40,791 nt of DNA from an uncultured Agathobacter sp. GTDB lineage: Bacteria > Bacillota > Clostridia > Lachnospirales > Lachnospiraceae. Each line of letters opens with the position of its first letter. Within the stretch, counting starts at the first letter, position 1. This document shows, in pieces, positions 25,062-32,733 of the stretch. Made by a program: the position numbers and the translations under genes. Where the stretch lies: NCBI GenBank assembly GCA_934359755.1, contig CAKRLV010000021.1:1-40791 (forward strand). Reading direction: 5' to 3'. Below the pieces are notes generated by a model. It was given only the letters and a program-made list of their open reading frames with translations, was not told the DNA's origin and made no database searches.

Positions 25062-26246
25062 ATGCCAAACGACGAAAGAATTTTGGAAACTATTCCAACC
25101 GGAACCTTGGGAATCATAGCCACAGATAGCTGCACCGAACTAGCCGAAAAAGTTAACAACTACTTAACTGGCTGGCGTAACCACCGTGAGCATGAACACC
25201 AGAATGATATTGCATTCAAAGATTACTACAAAGACAGCTATCTTATCAAACCATATACACCACGTTTCGGTACCGGAGAAGCCAAATGTGTAATTAACCA
25301 GTCTGTTAGAGGATATGACCTTTACATTATGGTAGACGTTACTAATTATAGCCTTACATATAGTGTATGCGGTCACGAGAATCACATGTCACCAGATGAT
25401 CACTTTGCTGATCTTAAGCGTGTAATCGCCGCTGTAGGGGGTAAAGCAAGAAGAATAACTGTAATTCTTCCATTCCTTTATGAGAGTCGTCAGCACAGAC
25501 GTACCGGACGTGAATCATTAGATTGTCCACTTGCTCTTAAAGAACTTGTTGCAATTGGCGTAGACAATATTATTACTTTCGACGCACACGATCCTCGTGT
25601 TGTCAATGCTATCCCACTTAACGGATTCGAGAATGTAATGCCTTCATATCAGTTCATCAAGGGAATTCTTAGGAATGTAGATGATATTACAATTGATTCC
25701 GACCATCTTATGATTATCAGCCCTGATGAGGGAGCTACTAACCGTGCAATTTACTTAGCCAATGTATTAGGTGTAGATATGGGTATGTTCTATAAGCGTC
25801 GTGATTATAGCCGCATTGAGAACGGACGTAATCCAATCGTAGCACATGAGTTCCTTGGATCTAATGTAGATGGCAAAGATGTTTTAATCATCGACGATAT
25901 GATTTCATCAGGTGAGAGTATGATTGATACAGCCAGAGAGCTTAAAAAGCGTAACGCTGGGAGAATCTTCGTTGTATCTACATTTGGACTTTTCACAAAC
26001 GGTCTTGAAGCATTTGATAAAGCTTACGAAGAGGGTCTTATCTATAGGGTTGTTACTACTAACCTTACTTACCAGACTCCAGAACTTCTTTCAAGAGAGT
26101 ACTATATCAGCTGTGACATGAGCAAATATATCGCTTATATTATTGACACATTAAACCACGACTCTTCTATCAGCGATTTACTTAATCCATACGATAGAAT
26201 CAAGGCTTATGTTCAGAAATATCAGGATAAGCAGAAAAATAAATAA
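25062..26246 (+). CDS. Ribose-phosphate pyrophosphokinase family protein, long clostridial type
   Basis: A 394-residue member of the PRPP synthase/phosphoribosyltransferase family, longer than the ~317 residues of Bacillus Prs. It has RQHRRTG, FDAHDP (metal/ATP His) and a PRPP-binding loop, IIDDMISSGES, near residue 275. In classic Prs this loop reads DDMIDTAGT or similar; here the third acidic residue is Ser. It probably makes PRPP from ribose-5-phosphate and ATP, but the changed loop leaves room for another role. GGAGGAG precedes the ATG at 25062; the frame itself opens earlier. It is last in the operon, before the terminator at 26280-26315. Confidence 0.82.
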   Translation: MPNDERILETIPTGTLGIIATDSCTELAEKVNNYLTGWRNHREHEHQNDIAFKDYYKDSYLIKPYTPRFGTGEAKCVINQSVRGYDLYIMVDVTNYSLTYSVCGHENHMSPDDHFADLKRVIAAVGGKARRITVILPFLYESRQHRRTGRESLDCPLALKELVAIGVDNIITFDAHDPRVVNAIPLNGFENVMPSYQFIKGILRNVDDITIDSDHLMIISPDEGATNRAIYLANVLGVDMGMFYKRRDYSRIENGRNPIVAHEFLGSNVDGKDVLIIDDMISSGESMIDTARELKKRNAGRIFVVSTFGLFTNGLEAFDKAYEEGLIYRVVTTNLTYQTPELLSREYYISCDMSKYIAYIIDTLNHDSSISDLLNPYDRIKAYVQKYQDKQKNK

Positions 26247-26279
26247 TATTTTCCGCTATATATTCCTATAAAATTAAGA

Positions 26280-26316
26280 GGCTGTGAACTATATGATGTA
26301 GTTCGCAGCCTTTTTA
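26280..26316. terminator. Rho-independent terminator after the prs-like gene
   Basis: GGCTGTGAACTA (26280-26291) pairs with TAGTTCGCAGCC (26299-26310) with one wobble, followed by TTTTT. The minus-strand reading also has T-rich flank, so it may serve the convergent permease remnant. Confidence 0.85.
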
Positions 26317-26333
26317 TTTTACCTGTATTCTGA

Positions 26334-27188
26334 CTAACCCTTTACACTTCCAAGTGCAACACCCGATACGATGTGCTTTGAAAGAATAAGATATACTATG
26401 ATAACTGGCAGGATTGAGAATGTAATCATTACATACACCTGGCCCATATCGAATTTCAACCAATCTGCTGCACGAAGCTGTGCTAATAAAATTGGAAGAG
26501 TCTTCTTATTGTTGTCATGCAATATAAGTGCTGGAGTGAAGTAATTGTTCCAGCTGCTTACGAATGTGAATATTGCCTGTACCGCAATTGCCGGTTTCAT
26601 AAGTGGTAATACTATACTGTTAAAAGTTCTAAATTCTCCTGAACCATCGATTCTTGCAGCCTCTATAAGTGAAAGTGGAAGTGCACTTTCCATATACTGC
26701 TTCATGTAGAAAAATACTACAGGAGCTGCTATAGTCGGCACTATAAGAGGAATAAATGAATCCATGAGGTTCATCTTTGTAACAAGATTTATGAATCCAA
26801 GTGCTGTAACCTGCGTTGGAATCATCATTATCATCAGGATAAATGGATATATGTATTTCTTTAATTTGAAGTCATACGCATGTATTGCATATGCTGTCAT
26901 TGTCGAAAAATACACACAAAGTATTGCACTGCATGCAGCTATAAATAAGCTGTTAAACATTCCTCTCCATATAGGAAGTGTTCCGTGTACGAGCGTATTC
27001 CAGTTCTCAATCAAATGTGTACTGGGAATTGCAGTAAATCCTGATTGTAGCTGTCCATTTGATCTGGTTGCATTTATTAACATGACATAGAACCAGAACA
27101 AGCAGAAAAATGATACCAGAACAAGTACTATGTATGCACTATGGAAGGATTTGAAGCAACACGTCAGTTCCGTGGCAACACTTACCAC
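26334..27188 (-). pseudogene. ABC sugar permease (MalG-type) lacking its true start
   Basis: A binding-protein-dependent carbohydrate permease. It has about six membrane segments and the EAA loop EAARIDGSGEFRTFNSIVLP that contacts the ATPase, and ends in the usual GVALGSVKG. The frame opens at a GTG at 27188, but the first ~16 codons are the antisense of a cellobiose phosphorylase fragment (27141-27323), so permease homology begins only near 27140 (HSAYIVLVLVSFFCLFW). No ribosome binding site, promoter, partner permease, or binding protein is present. It looks like the cut end of a sugar transport operon and is probably not functional. Confidence 0.75.
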
Positions 27189-27323
27189 ATTACAGTTAAG
27201 AACCCTTCACATAGCCAGAAGGGTGTATCCATGATGATAGTTAACGGTTCTGAAGTCAAAGGTAATATGATTCCCGCCACATCAGAAAACGGCAAAGATA
27301 TAATGGTTGAAGTTATCATGTAA
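27141..27323 (+). pseudogene. C-terminal fragment of a cellobiose/GH94-type phosphorylase
   Basis: About 60 codons reading EGFEATRQFRGNTYHITVKN and ending EVIM with a stop. FRGxTYxIxVxNP, a short VxGxxxxGNxIP and a hydrophobic end are what I recall of the C-terminus of GH94 cellobiose/oligoglucan phosphorylases, normally about 800 residues. Upstream coding is missing and runs into the permease gene on the other strand. A perfect terminator follows (27372-27410). This is a dead gene end. Confidence 0.7.
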
Positions 27324-27371
27324 CTAATTTTATGGCTTTTACAGTTTATTATTCATTTTTGTCCTAAAATT

Positions 27372-27414
27372 ACAGCCGCATTATCTACATTTCATAGATA
27401 ATGCGGCTGTTTTG
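27372..27414. terminator. Bidirectional rho-independent terminator
   Basis: A perfect 16-bp stem, ACAGCCGCATTATCTA (27372-27387) with its complement at 27395-27410, a 7-nt loop and a T-rich tail on the plus strand. It lies between the phosphorylase remnant and the end of the channel gene and has T-rich sequence on the minus strand too. Confidence 0.85.
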
Positions 27415-27426
27415 TTCCACAATATT

Positions 27427-28431
27427 TTACTCTTTATCCATCTTTGTATTGTATAAATCAAATGTCTGATATATAAGTCTATCTCCAACAATCAATTTAG
27501 TTTTTTCATTTGGGTATACAATATCACCTTTTCTTATAATCAAAATTGGATTTACCGAGTATTGTTCCCTCAACTCACTCGTCTTCAATCCTGTAAATGT
27601 TCCGTCCTTTTCTATTAATGCTGTGACCGTTGCAGGGACTGTCATATCCTTTGTATTCTGCATCTTTGTATAACTTTCTACAAACCCTGCAGAAATGATG
27701 CCTGTAGGAATTGCAACTGCTCCGACACCGAGAATTGCAATTATAATCGCCATTATTCTTCCAAAAATTGTTATAGGATATATGTCACCATATCCAACTG
27801 TAAGTATTGTCGAGACACTCCACCATATGCCCGAAAAAGCATTATTGAACACGTCCGGTTGCACCTCATGTTCTGCACTATACATACATAAAGATGAAGC
27901 CATCATTAAAACAAAAATTATGAATACAGATGATATAATTTGATTTTTCTTCTCGATTAGGACGCTTGTAATTACATTGAACGAGTCATACTTTGAGTTA
28001 ATTCTAAATAAGTGTAGAATTCTTACAATACGCAGCATTCTGAATGCTACGAATCCTGATAAGAAGAAAAATGGTAATATTGTAAGCAACATTACAACTC
28101 CATCGAATGAAATCATAAATTTTAAAATTGCCATACTATATTTTCTTCCAGGAAACTGCAAATCTGCAGTCCAGATTCTAAGTATATATTCTATAATAAA
28201 GGCGATCATAGTGACATCTTCTATTTCTGAAAATATGTTTTTATATCTGTTTAATGACTCAAACGTCTGCAAAAACAGCACTGAAATATTAGCAACAATA
28301 ACTAATATAATAAAAACATCAAACACTCTGCTCACTATGTCTTCATGTTTCCCAATCTGTATAATTTCAAATATTCTCTCTTTATATGAACTTAAACCAC
28401 TATATGCCTTCTGTGTATTTTTTTGATTCAT
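27427..28431 (-). CDS. Voltage-gated potassium channel
   Basis: A 334-residue six-segment ion channel. S4 carries spaced positive charges (R131, R134, R137, R143), the pore has the K+ selectivity filter TVGYGD (211-216), and the C-terminal ~70 residues resemble a TrkA-C/RCK-C ligand domain (LREQYSVNPILIIRKGD). Such Kv-like channels sit in the cell membrane and pass K+ in response to voltage and perhaps a bound ligand. AGAGGA precedes the ATG. It is a single-gene unit. Confidence 0.93.
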   Translation of the reverse strand: MNQKNTQKAYSGLSSYKERIFEIIQIGKHEDIVSRVFDVFIILVIVANISVLFLQTFESLNRYKNIFSEIEDVTMIAFIIEYILRIWTADLQFPGRKYSMAILKFMISFDGVVMLLTILPFFFLSGFVAFRMLRIVRILHLFRINSKYDSFNVITSVLIEKKNQIISSVFIIFVLMMASSLCMYSAEHEVQPDVFNNAFSGIWWSVSTILTVGYGDIYPITIFGRIMAIIIAILGVGAVAIPTGIISAGFVESYTKMQNTKDMTVPATVTALIEKDGTFTGLKTSELREQYSVNPILIIRKGDIVYPNEKTKLIVGDRLIYQTFDLYNTKMDKE

Positions 28432-28480
28432 ATTTTCCTCTTTTAAATTACCCCGATCTAGTTACAGTTTAACAAACTCT

Positions 28481-28510
28481 TATATACATATCTATAGTTT
28501 CCAGTTTCAA
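28481..28510 (-). promoter_or_regulatory. Promoter of the potassium channel gene
   Basis: TTGAAA (28510-28505) and TATATA (28486-28481) with an 18-base spacer on the minus strand. The -35 box touches the tail of the ribosomal terminator. Confidence 0.5.
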
Positions 28511-28544
28511 AAAAAAGAGCTATCTACCAACTAGTAGATAGCCC
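28509..28544 (-). terminator. Rho-independent terminator of the ribosomal operon
   Basis: GGGCTATCTAC (28544-28534) pairs with GTAGATAGCTC (28527-28517) on the minus strand, followed by eight T. It lies 16 nt after rplQ. Confidence 0.9.
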
Positions 28545-28559
28545 ATGCATAGCTAATTA

Positions 28560-29117
28560 TTAAACTAACTCAAGAACTACTTCAAGAGCTCCGTCACCTT
28601 TACGCTGACCAATCTTTACGATTCTTGTGTAACCACCATTACGGCTAGCATACTTTGGTGCATACTCATCAAATAATTTATTAGCAAGATCAATTGTCTT
28701 CTTGTCATTCTTCTTGTTTGATGTAGCTTTCTTTCCGTTTCCAGCATCAACAAGTGTATCTGTATAAGAATAAAGAACCTTGTTCATCTGTCTTCTAGCA
28801 TGAAGACGTGAAGGAAGATCTTTCTTGATTTTCTTCTCAACTTCATCATATACAGTTACTTTCTTTCCATCAACAACCTCTTTTACTCTCTTACCATCTT
28901 TGTCCTTACGAGCAACCTTAGCTGTTACTGTAACTTCTTCAAAATTGTCTTTCTCTTTAACTGCTAATGCAATAAGTCCTTCAGCGATCTTACGAACTTC
29001 CTTTGCTTTAGCTTCTGTAGTAACAATCTTACCATTTGCAATAAGAGATGTAACCTGTCCTCTTAATAATGCCTTTCTCTGGCTTGATGTTCTGCTTAAT
29101 TTACGATATTTTGCCAT
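28560..29117 (-). CDS. rplQ: Ribosomal protein L17, expanded form
   Basis: A 50S protein near the exit tunnel. It starts MAKYRKLSRTSSQRKALLRG and ends with SRNGGYTRIVKIGQRKGD, both typical. At 185 residues it is about 60 longer than E. coli or Bacillus L17: residues from about 50 to 115 carry a lysine-rich insertion. The ATG at 29117 has GGAGG 8 nt upstream; an ATG at 29132 overlaps that site and is rejected. It is separated from rpoA by an unusually long 164 nt. Confidence 0.97.
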   Translation of the reverse strand: MAKYRKLSRTSSQRKALLRGQVTSLIANGKIVTTEAKAKEVRKIAEGLIALAVKEKDNFEEVTVTAKVARKDKDGKRVKEVVDGKKVTVYDEVEKKIKKDLPSRLHARRQMNKVLYSYTDTLVDAGNGKKATSNKKNDKKTIDLANKLFDEYAPKYASRNGGYTRIVKIGQRKGDGALEVVLELV

Positions 29118-29281
29118 CTTTCTTTCCTCCATTTGTGGAACGCCTGGCTATGCTCTTTGGGCTTACTTGCCAAACGTCATATCTTGTTTTGACAGTCACC
29201 TGTCAGTTGCCACTCATGTGATAAACACTATCACGCTCTTTGGTCTTACTGATATTGCTTTATGAGTTATATAAATAGGGA
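29118..29281 (-). promoter_or_regulatory. Structured leader before rplQ
   Basis: On the minus strand the 164-nt stretch between rpoA and rplQ has two adjacent short hairpins, GTGATA-GTGTT-TATCAC and TGACAG-GTGA-CTGTCA (a GNRA-type loop), and the phrase CCAAAGAGC twice. No promoter is clear. It may be a leader RNA bound by a ribosomal protein or a processing site. Confidence 0.4.
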
Positions 29282-30241
29282 TTATTCTTCACCCTGATTT
29301 AACTGTAAACCTAATTCTTTTAATTTAGCTAATACTTCTTCTAAAGATTTGCGTCCAAGATTACGAACCTTCATCATGTCGTCAGGAGTTCTATTAATAA
29401 GCTCTGCAACTGTATTGATTCCAGCACGCTTTAAGCAATTGTATGAACGAACAGATAACTCGAGTTCATCGATATTCATCTCAAGTACCTTTTCCTGTGC
29501 ATCATTCTCTTTCTCAATCATAACCTCAGCCTGCTGTGCAGCATCTGAAAGATCAATGAAAAGATTTAAATGCTCACTTAAAACCTTAGCAGCAAGGCTG
29601 ACAGCCTCGTCTGGCTCTAATGTACCATTAGTATATACATCCAATGTAAGCTTATCATAATCTGTAATCTGGCCTACACGAGTATTCTCGATAGTAAGAT
29701 TTACACGCTCTACTGGTGTGTAAATAGAATCTACAGCGATTACACCAATTGGTGTATCTTCTGATTTATTCTTATCTGCGCTTACATATCCTCTACCCTT
29801 TGTAATTGTAAGCTCCATATACAGCTTGCAATCAGCTCCACCATTAAGGTGAGCAATTACTAATTCTGGATTAAGGATTTCAATATCAGAATCAATCTGG
29901 ATATCTGCTGCTGTAACAACGCCTTCACCTTCGAATTCGATATAAGCAACTTTAGGCTCATTTGTAGAACTAGAATTACGAATAGCAAGGTTCTTGATGT
30001 TCATAATGATTTCTGTTACGTCTTCCTTAACGCCTGGAATTGAACTGAACTCATGTAATACTCCATCAATTTTAACCTGGCTCACTGCAGCTCCTGGTAA
30101 TGAAGAAAGCATAATTCTTCTTAATGAATTACCAAGTGTTGTACCATAGCCTCTTTCCAATGGCTCAACAACAAATCTGCCATATGTCTTGTCTTCTGAA
30201 ATTTCTGCGATTTCAATTTTTGGTTTTTCAAAATCGAACAC
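29282..30241 (-). CDS. rpoA: RNA polymerase alpha subunit
   Basis: The 319-residue alpha subunit. The N-terminal assembly domain has GYGTTLGNSLRRIMLSSLPG, and the C-terminal DNA- and activator-binding domain has NCLKRAGINTVAEL and VRNLGRKSLEEV. Translation starts at a GTG (30241) with GGAGGG 8 nt upstream. It follows rpsD after 112 nt and is co-transcribed with the ribosomal genes. Confidence 0.98.
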   Translation of the reverse strand: MFDFEKPKIEIAEISEDKTYGRFVVEPLERGYGTTLGNSLRRIMLSSLPGAAVSQVKIDGVLHEFSSIPGVKEDVTEIIMNIKNLAIRNSSSTNEPKVAYIEFEGEGVVTAADIQIDSDIEILNPELVIAHLNGGADCKLYMELTITKGRGYVSADKNKSEDTPIGVIAVDSIYTPVERVNLTIENTRVGQITDYDKLTLDVYTNGTLEPDEAVSLAAKVLSEHLNLFIDLSDAAQQAEVMIEKENDAQEKVLEMNIDELELSVRSYNCLKRAGINTVAELINRTPDDMMKVRNLGRKSLEEVLAKLKELGLQLNQGEE

Positions 30242-30316
30242 TACAAAGTCCCTCCTTCTCGGGTATCGTTGTTATTTGTTGTGCATCTACGTATCAAAGT
30301 TAAACGCTTATGCGCT

Positions 30317-30343
30317 TTTCAGAGCCCCAAAAGGACTCTGAAA
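30317..30343 (-). other. Intercistronic stem-loop between rpsD and rpoA
   Basis: TTTCAGAGTCC pairs with GGGCTCTGAAA across a short loop, directly after the rpsD stop. No T-run follows on the minus strand, so it is more likely an mRNA stability or processing hairpin than a terminator. Confidence 0.5.
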
Positions 30344-30353
30344 AAAATTCTTA

Positions 30354-30947
30354 CTACTTAGAATATAACTCGACGATAAGCATCTCGTCTACAGGAACAT
30401 CAATCTGCTCACGAGTTGGTAACTCTTTTACAACTCCCTTGAAGTTCTCTGCATCTACGTCTAACCACTCTGGAACAATTCTTCCACCAGCCACTTCAAC
30501 GATGTCTTTCATTCTCTGGATGTTTTTCTTGTTCTCTTTGATTTCAATAACATCACCAGCTTTTACAAGGTATGAAGGAATATTTACCTGCTTACCATTA
30601 ACTGTAACAAACTTGTGGTCTACGATCTGTCTAGCTTCTTTTCTTGTTCTAGCCCATCCAAGACGGAATACAACATTGTCTAATCTAGACTCAAGCATGA
30701 TCATAAGGTTAGGACCTGTGAGTCCTCTCATCTTATCAGCTCTCTTATAATAATTACGGAAAGGCTTCTCTAATACACCATAAATGAATTTAGCCTTCTG
30801 TTTCTCTCTTAACTGAAGTCCGTACTCTGAAACCTTACGGTTTGCTCTCTGTAAATTTCTCTTAGACTTCTTATCATATCCTAATACACTTGGCTCTAAA
30901 CCAAGAGATCTGCATCTTTTAAGTACAGGGGTTTTGTTAACTGCCAT
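30354..30947 (-). CDS. rpsD: Ribosomal protein S4
   Basis: A primary 16S rRNA-binding protein of the 30S body and, in many bacteria, the translational repressor of its own operon. The 197-residue protein starts MAVNKTPVLKRCRSLGLEP and has the S4 RNA-binding domain (MLESRLDNVVFRLGWARTRKEARQ). This is the form without the N-terminal zinc Cys set. AGGAGG precedes the ATG. Here it lies in the alpha operon between rpsK and rpoA, unlike Bacillus where it is separate, so feedback could act on the long rpsM leader. Confidence 0.98.
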   Translation of the reverse strand: MAVNKTPVLKRCRSLGLEPSVLGYDKKSKRNLQRANRKVSEYGLQLREKQKAKFIYGVLEKPFRNYYKRADKMRGLTGPNLMIMLESRLDNVVFRLGWARTRKEARQIVDHKFVTVNGKQVNIPSYLVKAGDVIEIKENKKNIQRMKDIVEVAGGRIVPEWLDVDAENFKGVVKELPTREQIDVPVDEMLIVELYSK

Positions 30948-30966
30948 CTTAATCTATACCTCCTAA

Positions 30967-31362
30967 TTAAACTCTTCTACGTTTTGGTGGACGACATCCA
31001 TTATGAGGTACTGGAGTTACATCTTTGATAGAAATAACATCAAGACCGCATGCTGAAAGGGCACGAATAGCTGCCTCTCTACCTGAACCTGGTCCCTTAA
31101 CAAATACGTCTACGGTCTTTAAACCGTGAATTAAAGCTGCCTTTGTAGCTGTCTCAGCTGCCATCTGTGCAGCATATGGAGTAGATTTCTTTGAACCTCT
31201 AAATCCAAGACCACCAGCACTTGCCCATGATAATGCATTACCTTCAGAATCTGTTATTGTAACAATTGTGTTATTGAAAGATGCCTGAATGTGTGCCTGT
31301 CCGCGTTCAACGTTTTTCTTTACACGCCTTTTAGTTGTTTTCTTTCCAACGTTCTTAGCCAT
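30967..31362 (-). CDS. rpsK: Ribosomal protein S11
   Basis: A 30S platform protein near the mRNA exit. The 131-residue protein has AHIQASFNNTIVTITDSEGN, GFRGSKKSTPYAAQ and ends HNGCRPPKRRRV, all typical. The ribosome binding site (TAGG) is weak, so translation may depend on coupling to rpsM, 44 nt upstream. Confidence 0.98.
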   Translation of the reverse strand: MAKNVGKKTTKRRVKKNVERGQAHIQASFNNTIVTITDSEGNALSWASAGGLGFRGSKKSTPYAAQMAAETATKAALIHGLKTVDVFVKGPGSGREAAIRALSACGLDVISIKDVTPVPHNGCRPPKRRRV

Positions 31363-31406
31363 ATTTAAACTAACCTACTTTCTCAAAATAATTTTACCGA
31401 GAAGAA

Positions 31407-31775
31407 TTATTTCTTCTTATTTGCAACAGTTCTCTTAGGACCTTTTCTTGTTCTGGCGTTTGTCTTTGTCTTCTGTCCACGAACAGGAAGTCCTTTTCTA
31501 TGACGGATACCACGATAGCATCCAATTTCCTGAAGTCTCTTAATATCTAAAGCAACTTCTCTTCTGAGATCACCTTCTACAGTCATTGTCTCATCGATAA
31601 CTGAGCTGATTTTCTTAACCTCATCATCTGTAAGATCTCTTACACGAGTACTTGGATCAACACCAGCTGCTTCAAGGATACGATTAGAACTTACTCTACC
31701 AATTCCATAGATGTAAGTCAAACCGATTTCTACACGTTTTTCTCTTGGTAAATCTACACCTGCGATACGAGCCAT
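31407..31775 (-). CDS. rpsM: Ribosomal protein S13
   Basis: A 30S head protein that contacts the 50S subunit and tRNAs. The 122-residue protein starts MARIAGVDLPREKRVEIGLT and ends in the basic KTNARTRKGPKRTVANKKK tail. GGAGGTG lies 9 nt before the ATG. It follows rpmJ after an unusually long 374-nt gap. Confidence 0.98.
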   Translation of the reverse strand: MARIAGVDLPREKRVEIGLTYIYGIGRVSSNRILEAAGVDPSTRVRDLTDDEVKKISSVIDETMTVEGDLRREVALDIKRLQEIGCYRGIRHRKGLPVRGQKTKTNARTRKGPKRTVANKKK

Positions 31776-32149
31776 GTGTGTTTACACCTCCATAATTTTC
31801 TAATTATTATTAAGTAACTAACGACATATCCACAACCATATATCTTCCACCCGAAAAATATCCACATACAGCTACGGTTGCACGTCCTGAAATGTGTGCA
31901 TGCAAATATTTCTCCCATATTTTGCATATTCGAAATCGTTCATGCGGTACCATAAACAATCCCCAGAATGCAATCTGTTTATTATGAACAGTCCGAAAAA
32001 CTTCGTTACGAAGCGAGTTCCCACTAATACAATGTACGAAACTCTTTTATTCCGAACTGCAGCCGCACATAATTAAATGAAGAATCTGTACGATTCTGCG
32101 TCAAAAAGGCAAATTACCTAAACGCACAAATAACAGGGTCCATGTATAA
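31776..32149 (-). promoter_or_regulatory. 374-nt untranslated stretch between rpmJ and rpsM
   Basis: No coding frame is convincing on either strand. The minus-strand RNA can form several hairpins: ACAGGGT...ACCCTGT around the rpmJ stop, GAATC-GTACA-GATTC, CTTCG-TAA-CGAAG followed by TTTTTC, and GCAC...GTGC nearer rpsM. The sequence TGTGGATAT occurs twice close to rpsM. It sits where the E. coli alpha operon has its S4-binding pseudoknot, so a regulatory leader is plausible. No strong internal promoter was found. Confidence 0.45.
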
Positions 32150-32263
32150 TTAACCCTGTCTCTGTTTATGCTTTGGATTCTCGCAAATTATGCGAATGCT
32201 TCCTTTTCTTTTGATAACTTTGCACTTTTCGCAAATAGGTTTAACTGATGATCTTACCTTCAC
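32150..32263 (-). CDS. rpmJ: Ribosomal protein L36
   Basis: A 37-residue 50S protein, reading MKVRSSVKPICEKCKVIKRK at the N-terminus and ending NPKHKQRQG. The zinc ligands C11, C14, C27 and H32 are all present, so this is the zinc-binding form. It starts with GTG at 32263, with GGAGG 7 nt upstream. Confidence 0.96.
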   Translation of the reverse strand: MKVRSSVKPICEKCKVIKRKGSIRIICENPKHKQRQG

Positions 32264-32288
32264 AGCAAATCCTCCTTTCTCTCTGAAA

Positions 32289-32324
32289 GCCCAATGTTTT
32301 ACTTAAATCTATGGCACATTGGGT
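32289..32324 (-). other. Leader hairpin before rpmJ
   Basis: CCCAATGT (32290-32297) and ACATTGGG (32316-32323) form an 8-bp stem with an 18-nt loop between the rpmJ promoter and its ribosome binding site. No T-run follows on the minus strand, so a leader structure is likelier than a terminator. Confidence 0.45.
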
Positions 32325-32349
32325 TGTTTTCCAAAAGTGTCCGAATAAC

Positions 32350-32378
32350 ATTATACACAGACATCTAATGAAAGTCAA
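32350..32378 (-). promoter_or_regulatory. Strong promoter for the rpmJ-rpsM-rpsK-rpsD-rpoA-rplQ segment
   Basis: TTGACT (32378-32373) and a perfect TATAAT (32355-32350) with a 17-base spacer on the minus strand, between infA and rpmJ. Confidence 0.8.
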
Positions 32379-32406
32379 TATTTTTATACTTATTTATAGA
32401 AATATT

Positions 32407-32625
32407 TTATTTATCTCTCCATATGATTCTACCCTTTGTCAAATCATATGGTGACATCTCGATTGTTACCTTATCTCCAGGAAGGATACGAATAAAATTC
32501 ATTCTTAATTTTCCACTAATTGTTGCTAAAATCTGATGACCATTCTCGAGTTCAACCTTAAAGAATGCATTAGGTAACTTCTCAACAACAACTCCTTCTA
32601 CTTCGATAACATCTGCTTTTGACAT
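32407..32625 (-). CDS. infA: Translation initiation factor IF-1
   Basis: Binds the 30S A site during initiation. The 72-residue OB-fold protein, MSKADVIEVEGVVVEKLPNA to GRIIWRDK, is typical in length and sequence. GGAGG lies 8 nt before the ATG. It has a likely promoter of its own (32652-32681) and is followed by the strong rpmJ promoter. Confidence 0.98.
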   Translation of the reverse strand: MSKADVIEVEGVVVEKLPNAFFKVELENGHQILATISGKLRMNFIRILPGDKVTIEMSPYDLTKGRIIWRDK

Positions 32626-32651
32626 TGTTTATTCCTCCATTTTAATTCTAA

Positions 32652-32681
32652 ATTATATACTGTTAATAATATCTTTTACAA
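32652..32681 (-). promoter_or_regulatory. Promoter of infA
   Basis: TTGTAA (32681-32676) and TATAAT (32657-32652) with an 18-base spacer on the minus strand, giving a leader of about 20 nt that still includes the GGAGG site. Confidence 0.5.
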
Positions 32682-32733
32682 CCACCAGAGACTCTTGTAG
32701 TTGCAAGTCTAAAGTGCACCACAAATGGCACTA

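Noticed and set aside
31831..31867. Two DnaA-box-like ATATCCACA sequences before rpsM
   Set aside because: Each has one mismatch, and such 9-mers are common by chance in AT-rich DNA; the context is ribosomal.
31894..32076. A 60-codon plus-strand frame in the rpmJ-rpsM gap
   Set aside because: No ribosome binding site, no recognisable protein character, and it runs against a strongly transcribed operon.
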